Origin: CAILUG01 sp903844415
GTDB lineage: Bacteria > Pseudomonadota > Gammaproteobacteria > Pseudomonadales > Pseudohongiellaceae
Length of the DNA stretch: 28,196 nucleotides
Assembly (NCBI GenBank): GCA_947477655.1
Contig: CANJTS010000010.1
Span: 1 to 28,196 of the forward strand
Reading direction: 5' to 3'
A model generated the notes under the pieces. The model ran no database searches, was not told the origin of the DNA, and saw only the letters and a program-made list of their open reading frames with translations. The position numbers and the translations under genes are program-made. Shown here one piece after another: positions 24,901-28,196 of this stretch (the first letter of the stretch is position 1; the number at the start of each line of letters is the position of its first letter).

Positions 24901-24985
24901 ATTCGGCAGCCCAGCCACCCAACACCATAGAAATTGCAGATACCAACAGTTTGCGTGACGCATTTATATTTTTATAGCCAGCCAC
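21941..24985 (-). CDS. TonB-dependent outer-membrane receptor
   Basis: A 1014-residue outer-membrane receptor for energy-dependent import. A signal peptide (about 1-32, ending SFA) is followed by a TonB-box-like segment EEISVTGSRI, then the plug domain with SSFLNLRDIGSNRTLVLFDG and the conserved VDVVTGGASAAYGADALGGV motif. The C-terminal two thirds form the 22-strand barrel and end with RRFQLSVNSSF, the terminal Phe used for outer-membrane insertion. The Gly-Ser-Arg after ISVT and the LRDIGSNRTLVL plug variant are typical of receptors for organic substrates in aquatic Proteobacteria rather than classic siderophore receptors; the substrate is unknown. The start is GTG, with AGGGG seven bases upstream. 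It leads an operon with the DUF6152, WEGD and small secreted genes, which suggests these process or bind its ligand. Confidence 0.94.
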   Translation of the reverse strand: MAGYKNINASRKLLVSAISMVLGGWAAESSFAQQQGAIEEISVTGSRIRQTSGMITPTPVTAVTMPELTNFEPGGTVAEQLNSLPQFFGNRSAQSSTGALNAGSGSSFLNLRDIGSNRTLVLFDGSRVVPADITGAVGIDTFPTALMSTVDVVTGGASAAYGADALGGVVNFVLNREFEGVKFEAGGGVTAQGDGQRWNVSVAGGKQIGDKLHLIGSLEALQIKQILRDPTNLDEGWWQRWGWVTNPKWVSATATPNVPQRLTLPWVSSSEHTPTGMIWARASSSSTAALKPFALNGMTFTDDGKNVRPFIKGDVYAAPNAAGSTKSMSGGPEGQIANRAFENGPYGAETITRSMFSAAKYDFNDSLSGFAQIMVGRAETNSPGRRTQYLLRDTWHATIYRDNAFLPASVASAMDTSGITSFQLHKGGAFIGDNNIDEGDGKEAFTTYSWSVGLDAVLPNGWDMRASWQTGATNNRAGLYGQIRIDRMFLGMDAVRDPKTGAIVCRVQLYNPTPAQLAASSGVKGKLSIVGGPLKSPIGLDNTVRDCVPYNVMGAGNMSKEAVEYTQSDRMEISKVEQDFAELLVSGELIQGWAGPLSFASGLTWRAQGFNQYVDSAVYELGPPQNSPELGIQGISSGYSGGSGTLHRLSSQRNALGELDVWEWFSELNVPLWKAESGDQRLDTTLAYRSSEYSRSGRIESWKLGVDFQILEDLRFRATRSRDVREPTFTELFNNRGGGGANINTGAGPLLFITASSDGNPNLRPEIGDTQVVGFVYQPSFVEGLQFSADMYDVKIKDAVGSLGAQRIYDECAAKNTSFCSSIDLDSAGVVTMIRNGYINVNAARVRGVDVEGSYRTDLNFFPNQEESLSLRVLAGFVKERSDTPLGGALLDVSGALGTPDLTANATLSYSIGDYSIRLQQRFVDKTVRDIRWVEGVDIDDNSVSSGNYTSMGLTYGGETDSGGNWNVTFNVNNLFDRPPPIVASYSTSGAAQSLPGGYDLYGRRFQLSVNSSF

Positions 24986-25151
24986 TTTTATTCCCCTTTT
25001 TATTTAAATAATTATTGGAACAATATGAACAATAACAATACTGCTCTACAGCTCTCATTTTCTTAAATTCACTTGTATGGTTTATATAATTATTGTTATG
25101 AATTGAAAAGTTTTTATGAACAGCATTTTTTCAAAGTTATCATGCCATTTT

Positions 25152-25183
25152 ACCACACAATATTTAACCATCTATTGTGTGGT
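25152..25183. promoter_or_regulatory. Possible operator dyad upstream of the TonB receptor
   Basis: accacacaata (25152-25162) and tattgtgtggt (25173-25183) are perfect 11-base inverted repeats separated by 10 bases, so the half-site centres are two helical turns apart. The dyad lies about 170 bases upstream of the receptor start. This geometry fits a dimeric regulator, although the regulator cannot be identified. Confidence 0.5.
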
Positions 25184-25238
25184 GCATATTGCGATCAATT
25201 AAAATTCCTCCGTATTTGCATAATAAGCAGTGTCAATT

Positions 25239-25263
25239 AAAGGGGTTAGAGCCCTTTTTTTCG
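25239..25263 (+). terminator. Terminator-like hairpin of the GGGGTyAG type
   Basis: aaaggggttagagccctttttttc forms a short GC stem (aaaggg / cccttt) followed by a T-run on the plus strand. No plus-strand gene ends here. On the minus strand it lies about 50 bases after the kgtP-like stop codon and could serve it weakly. The sequence resembles 27965-27986. Confidence 0.55.
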
Positions 25264-25310
25264 TTCCTTTTTTCGTTAGCATTTTTAAAAGATCTAAATC
25301 TAATCTCTCG

Positions 25311-26618
25311 TTAATGGCGTAGATCTTCAGCAATTCCATATCCGCCGGCTTTTTTCTTGTGTGGCATAACTAGTGCTGTCATAAAAGCGATAGAGGTCAT
25401 CACTGTGACGTAATAGTAGAAGGAACTTTCTAGACCGATGCTCTTGAACCAGAGCGCCGCCGCTTCGGCAGTCCCGCCGAATAAGGCATTACCAATCGCG
25501 TACGAAAGGCCAACTCCCAAGGCACGTACTTCCATCGGAAAAAGTTCCGCTTTGACCAGGCCACTGATTGCCGTATAGAAGCTGATAATCCCCATAGCCG
25601 TGACGATCAGCAAGAAGGCAGTCACCGGATTTGTCACGGAACCTAGGGTGGTGAGTAATGGTACGGTACATAGAGTCGCCAGCGCACCAAATGCCAGCAT
25701 GTTGTTGCGGCGGCCGATGCGGTCAGATAATGCACCGAATGCCGGTTGCATGAGCATGAAGACAATTAGAGCCGCCGTCATCACACGGCTCGCCATATCT
25801 GTTGCCATGCCTGCAGTATTGACGAGATATTTCTGCATGTAGGTAGTGAAAGTGTAGAACGCGAGTGATCCGCCGGCAGTTAAACCAAGCACCGTGAGGA
25901 AGGCGTTCCGATGTTTCATCAGCGCCCTTAATGTGCCTGCGTCCTTGTTGTTGCCGTGTGGCGACGTAGTAGCAGTCTCGTGAAGGCCACGACGTAAATA
26001 GAGTACTACCAGCGCTGCTACTGCACCGATTAAGAAGGGTACGCGCCAGCCCCAGGCTCTGAGCTCTTCATCACTCAACATACCCTGCAAGACAAGCAGT
26101 ACCAGCAGGGCCAGCAATTGGCCGCCGATCAGCGTCACATATTGGAACGAAGCCAGAAAGCCGCGATGCTTCGCCACTGCGATCTCGCTCATATAAGTTG
26201 CGCTGGTGCCGTATTCGCCGCCGACTGAAACACCTTGCAACATTCTCGCCAGCGTTAGCAGTACTGGCGCCCATACGCCGAGAGTGTCATAAGTGGGCAG
26301 TATTCCGATCAATAGAGAGCCGCCACACATGATTAGTACCGAGATCACCATTGATGCTTTGCGGCCCTTTCGGTCAGCCATGCGGCCGAATATCCAGCTT
26401 CCGATTGGCCGCATCATGAATCCGATAGCGAATACTCCAGCAGTACTCAACAACTGTGTGGTCTGATCGCCATCGGGAAAAAAGGCCGGGGCGAAATACA
26501 GCGCGCAGAAAGAATACGCATAGAAGTCATACCACTCCACCAGGTTGCCCGATGAACTCGCAAGAATTGCCTTGATGCGCTGTCGGTCATTGATTGGTGC
26601 TTGAGTAGACGTTGGCAT
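25311..26618 (-). CDS. kgtP: Alpha-ketoglutarate permease-like MFS transporter
   Basis: A 435-residue, 12-helix transporter of the metabolite:proton symporter branch of the MFS. It matches E. coli KgtP along its whole length as I recall it: SSGNLVEWYDFYAYSFC at the start, GFMMRPIGSW, FGRMADRKGRK (motif A), LQGVSVGGEYGTSATYMSE, FQYVTLIGGQLLALLV, FYTFTTYMQKYLVNTAGM and VRALGVGLSYAIGNALFGG. KgtP imports 2-oxoglutarate with protons across the inner membrane; related dicarboxylates or other organic acids are possible here. The ATG lacks a strong ribosome site. It stands alone on the minus strand and diverges from a solute-binding protein across about 450 bases. Its base composition looks somewhat GC-richer than the first half of the window. 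Confidence 0.92.
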   Translation of the reverse strand: MPTSTQAPINDRQRIKAILASSSGNLVEWYDFYAYSFCALYFAPAFFPDGDQTTQLLSTAGVFAIGFMMRPIGSWIFGRMADRKGRKASMVISVLIMCGGSLLIGILPTYDTLGVWAPVLLTLARMLQGVSVGGEYGTSATYMSEIAVAKHRGFLASFQYVTLIGGQLLALLVLLVLQGMLSDEELRAWGWRVPFLIGAVAALVVLYLRRGLHETATTSPHGNNKDAGTLRALMKHRNAFLTVLGLTAGGSLAFYTFTTYMQKYLVNTAGMATDMASRVMTAALIVFMLMQPAFGALSDRIGRRNNMLAFGALATLCTVPLLTTLGSVTNPVTAFLLIVTAMGIISFYTAISGLVKAELFPMEVRALGVGLSYAIGNALFGGTAEAAALWFKSIGLESSFYYYVTVMTSIAFMTALVMPHKKKAGGYGIAEDLRH

Positions 26619-27074
26619 GGATGATTTCTGGTCCCGAGTGGACAGTCTGTGTTTGCGGGTGATTTCCCAATTCTGGGTGCGTGATGGATAGTAAGGATTT
26701 GCCCTGTAAGCTCAAGGAATATTTTCTAAATAACATAACTTTTTAAAAAGTCTGGTAGGTCTAACCTGTCTCTCTAATGCTGAGCGTTAGAGAATTTGCC
26801 GGATTTTTTTCTGTGCAAAAAATATTTGTAACTTTAGCGGTGAGACTTCCAATAGTGGAGCATGAACGGTAGGTGACTAGTGGGAGGCGCACACCATGGC
26901 TGAATGAAAACGGCGTAGACAGAAAATTATTGATTGTACATTCCTAGGTCAGAACGGATCCACTTGCCCACTGCCGGAGCCGACCGCAGTAAGTGCTGCT
27001 TGTCGATTCAGGCTTGATCAGAGTAATGTGCATTTACGGATACGGGCACCGTATCGTTGATGAAGGGCAAAAAT
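26619..27074. other. Intergenic region between divergent transporter-related genes
   Basis: These roughly 450 bases must contain promoters for both neighbours. I see a perfect 14-base palindrome actttttaaaaagt (26738-26751) and a hairpin (tctctaatgc 26771-26780 with gcgttagaga 26784-26793, one G-T pair) about 20 bases further on. Neither is followed by a T-run at once. No coding frame with support is visible. Confidence 0.55.
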
Positions 27075-27926
27075 GTGAACCGATTGTTTATCAGGAGATT
27101 TTTTATCACGAGGTTGGTTAGATTATTCGCGCTTGCTGCTTTACAAATTGTTTTTAATGTCTCCAGCGCTGCTGAGGCAGTGGCCTCTCCCGAAGCGATA
27201 AGTAGTCTGGCACCGACTGGACTTTTACGTGCAGCAATCAATCTTGGCAACGGCGTTTTGGCGCAGCGTGATGCCGTCAGTGGTGAACTGAGTGGTGTAA
27301 GTGTAGTCCTCGCCAGAGAGTTGGGTGCGAGGCTGGATGTGCCGGTGGAGCTGATCACTTACCTGTCTGCCGGCATGGTTTTCGATGCGATCGACGGGGA
27401 CGAGTGGGATATTGCATTTTTAGCGATAGAGCCTGAGCGAGAAGAAAAAGTACGCTTTTCTCAGCCCTATGTGTACATCGATGGTACCTACCTGGTGCGC
27501 ATGGACAGTTCCTTTGGCAGTATTGGTGATCTCGACCGCGACGGGGTAACAATTGCGGTGGGACGCGGCGCAGCCTACGACCTCTTTCTCTCGCGCACTC
27601 TCACTAAAGCCACACTGCTGCGCATGCCTACGTCTGCAGCGGCCATCGAACAATTTACATCCGGTGGTGCGGATGCCGCAGCCGGTGTACGCGAGGCGCT
27701 GGACGATACCGCGCGTGCGAGCAGCGAACTGCGGGTACTACAAGACCGCTTCATGCAAATTGGCCAAGCCATTGGTGTACCTGACACGCGCGCGCCGGCT
27801 GGTAGCACTTTTGTCAGCAGTTTCGTGGAGGAAATGAAGATAGAAGGTCAGGTCAGGGCGGCGCTTGATGCGAGCGGACAGGAAGGCGCGGTGGTGCCAC
27901 CACCTGGCAAGCCCCCGATATTCTAG
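27075..27926 (+). CDS. Periplasmic solute-binding protein, family 3 (orphan)
   Basis: A 283-residue exported protein of the amino-acid-type solute-binding family (PF00497-like). After a signal region (about residues 1-33, ending SSA) come the typical LRAAINLGNGVLAQRD strand, ELSGVSVVLARELGARLDVP, a WDIAFLAIEPEREEKVRFSQ stretch and the PYVYIDGTYLVR segment that opens the second lobe. Such proteins bind amino acids or other small organic ligands for ABC importers. No permease or ATPase gene follows, so it may serve a transporter encoded elsewhere or act as a sensor partner. I favour GTG 27075 because GAAGGG lies seven bases upstream; ATG 27060 is in frame but would overlap that site. A terminator follows 38 bases after the stop. 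Confidence 0.83.
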   Translation: MNRLFIRRFFITRLVRLFALAALQIVFNVSSAAEAVASPEAISSLAPTGLLRAAINLGNGVLAQRDAVSGELSGVSVVLARELGARLDVPVELITYLSAGMVFDAIDGDEWDIAFLAIEPEREEKVRFSQPYVYIDGTYLVRMDSSFGSIGDLDRDGVTIAVGRGAAYDLFLSRTLTKATLLRMPTSAAAIEQFTSGGADAAAGVREALDDTARASSELRVLQDRFMQIGQAIGVPDTRAPAGSTFVSSFVEEMKIEGQVRAALDASGQEGAVVPPPGKPPIF

Positions 27927-27964
27927 ACACTTGATAGCATTACACTGATGGAATTAAAGTGATT

Positions 27965-27986
27965 AAAGGGGTCAGGCCCCTTTTTT
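27965..27986 (+). terminator. Terminator after the solute-binding protein
   Basis: aaagggg (27965-27971) pairs with ccccttt (27977-27983) around a five-base loop tcagg, ending in T6. It lies about 38 bases after the stop codon. Its core shares the GGGGTCAG sequence with the hairpins at 18560 and 25241. Confidence 0.88.
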
Positions 27987-28133
27987 CCTTTTCCTTTTTT
28001 CCTTAAAGCGCTCCTATCTGGGTAGCTTGATTGTATAGCTACTTGGTGTCTGCTAATCTCGCAACAATTCATTAATCCATTCGGATCAATGAACAGAAAC
28101 AAGATCACAAATAATTACTCCTGAGCGAATTCC

Positions 28134-28196
28134 TTGCCTTTGCCTCGCGTTGCCATCATTGGTGCCGGTATTGCCGGTTTAACTGTTGCCTCCGCA
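28134..28196 (+). CDS. Start of a FAD/NAD(P)-binding oxidoreductase (cut by window end)
   Basis: Only about 21 codons are inside the window. They encode PRVAIIGAGIAGLTVASA, the GxGxxG dinucleotide-binding start of a FAD-dependent monooxygenase or related flavoprotein. An in-frame TGA at 28122 means the gene must begin between there and 28143; no ATG is available, so TTG at 28134 or 28140 is the likely start. The exact family cannot be told. Confidence 0.7.
   Translation, partial: MPLPRVAIIGAGIAGLTVASA

Larger units (their letters stand above)
24986..25310. other. AT-rich upstream region of the TonB-receptor operon
   Basis: The 325 bases between the receptor gene and the kgtP-like gene, both on the minus strand, are AT-rich and must hold the receptor promoter. 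The visible features are an 11-bp dyad at 25152-25183 and a terminator-like hairpin at about 25239-25263. No open frame with a ribosome site is seen. Confidence 0.6.

Noticed and set aside
1..28196. CRISPR array, prophage or insertion sequence
   Set aside because: No regularly spaced direct repeats, no cas, phage or transposase genes, and no terminal inverted repeats around a coding element were seen.

Overview
The window looks like a chromosomal segment of a Gram-negative bacterium, most likely an aquatic gammaproteobacterium. The evidence is many Sec signal peptides and lipoboxes, a TonB-dependent receptor, EmrAB-type efflux, a KgtP-like permease, a ModF-like double ATPase and a tRNA gene with an encoded CCA end. 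I cannot name a genus. The first 41 bases are almost pure C and look like a contig-end artefact.

Layout. 0.1-1 kb: a secreted S1/P1-type nuclease. 1.1-3.7 kb (minus): a secreted protein of unknown function followed by a haem c/PQQ dehydrogenase of the polyvinyl-alcohol dehydrogenase type. 3.9-7.5 kb (plus): an operon-like run of a second PQQ alcohol dehydrogenase, two DUF6152 proteins and a secreted 'WEGD' protein, closed by a strong terminator. 7.7-9.7 kb: two convergent secreted alpha/beta-hydrolase-fold proteins, one of which appears to lack its nucleophile. 9.8-10.8 kb (minus): a natural fusion of DUF6152 with a WEGD-like domain. 11.3-13.5 kb (plus): a large lipoprotein with a carboxypeptidase-regulatory-like domain, one haem c site and a probable beta-propeller. 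13.6-18.2 kb (minus): an efflux cluster (MATE, GyrI-like effector-binding protein, EmrA-like, EmrB-like). 18.4-20.1 kb (plus): tRNA-Arg(ACG), a terminator and a ModF-like ATPase. 20.1-25.0 kb (minus): a TonB receptor followed by a DUF6152 protein, a WEGD lipoprotein and a small secreted protein. 25.3-28.2 kb: a KgtP-like permease, a divergent orphan solute-binding protein and the start of a FAD/NAD-binding protein.

The theme is cell-envelope chemistry. Two PQQ dehydrogenases, a monohaem lipoprotein, secreted hydrolases and a TonB receptor suggest uptake and periplasmic oxidation of alcohols, esters or polymers; the actual substrates cannot be read from the sequence. The most unusual signal is a poorly described pair of secreted families, DUF6152 and the WEGD family, that occur together three times in different arrangements, once fused. 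All four DUF6152 copies would begin with His-His after signal-peptide removal and share an Asn-Pro-His 27-28 residues later, which suggests an N-terminal metal site. At DNA level, two intergenic regions hold 97-base hairpin elements with the same internal layout but different stem sequences, so they appear to be members of one dispersed palindromic repeat family.
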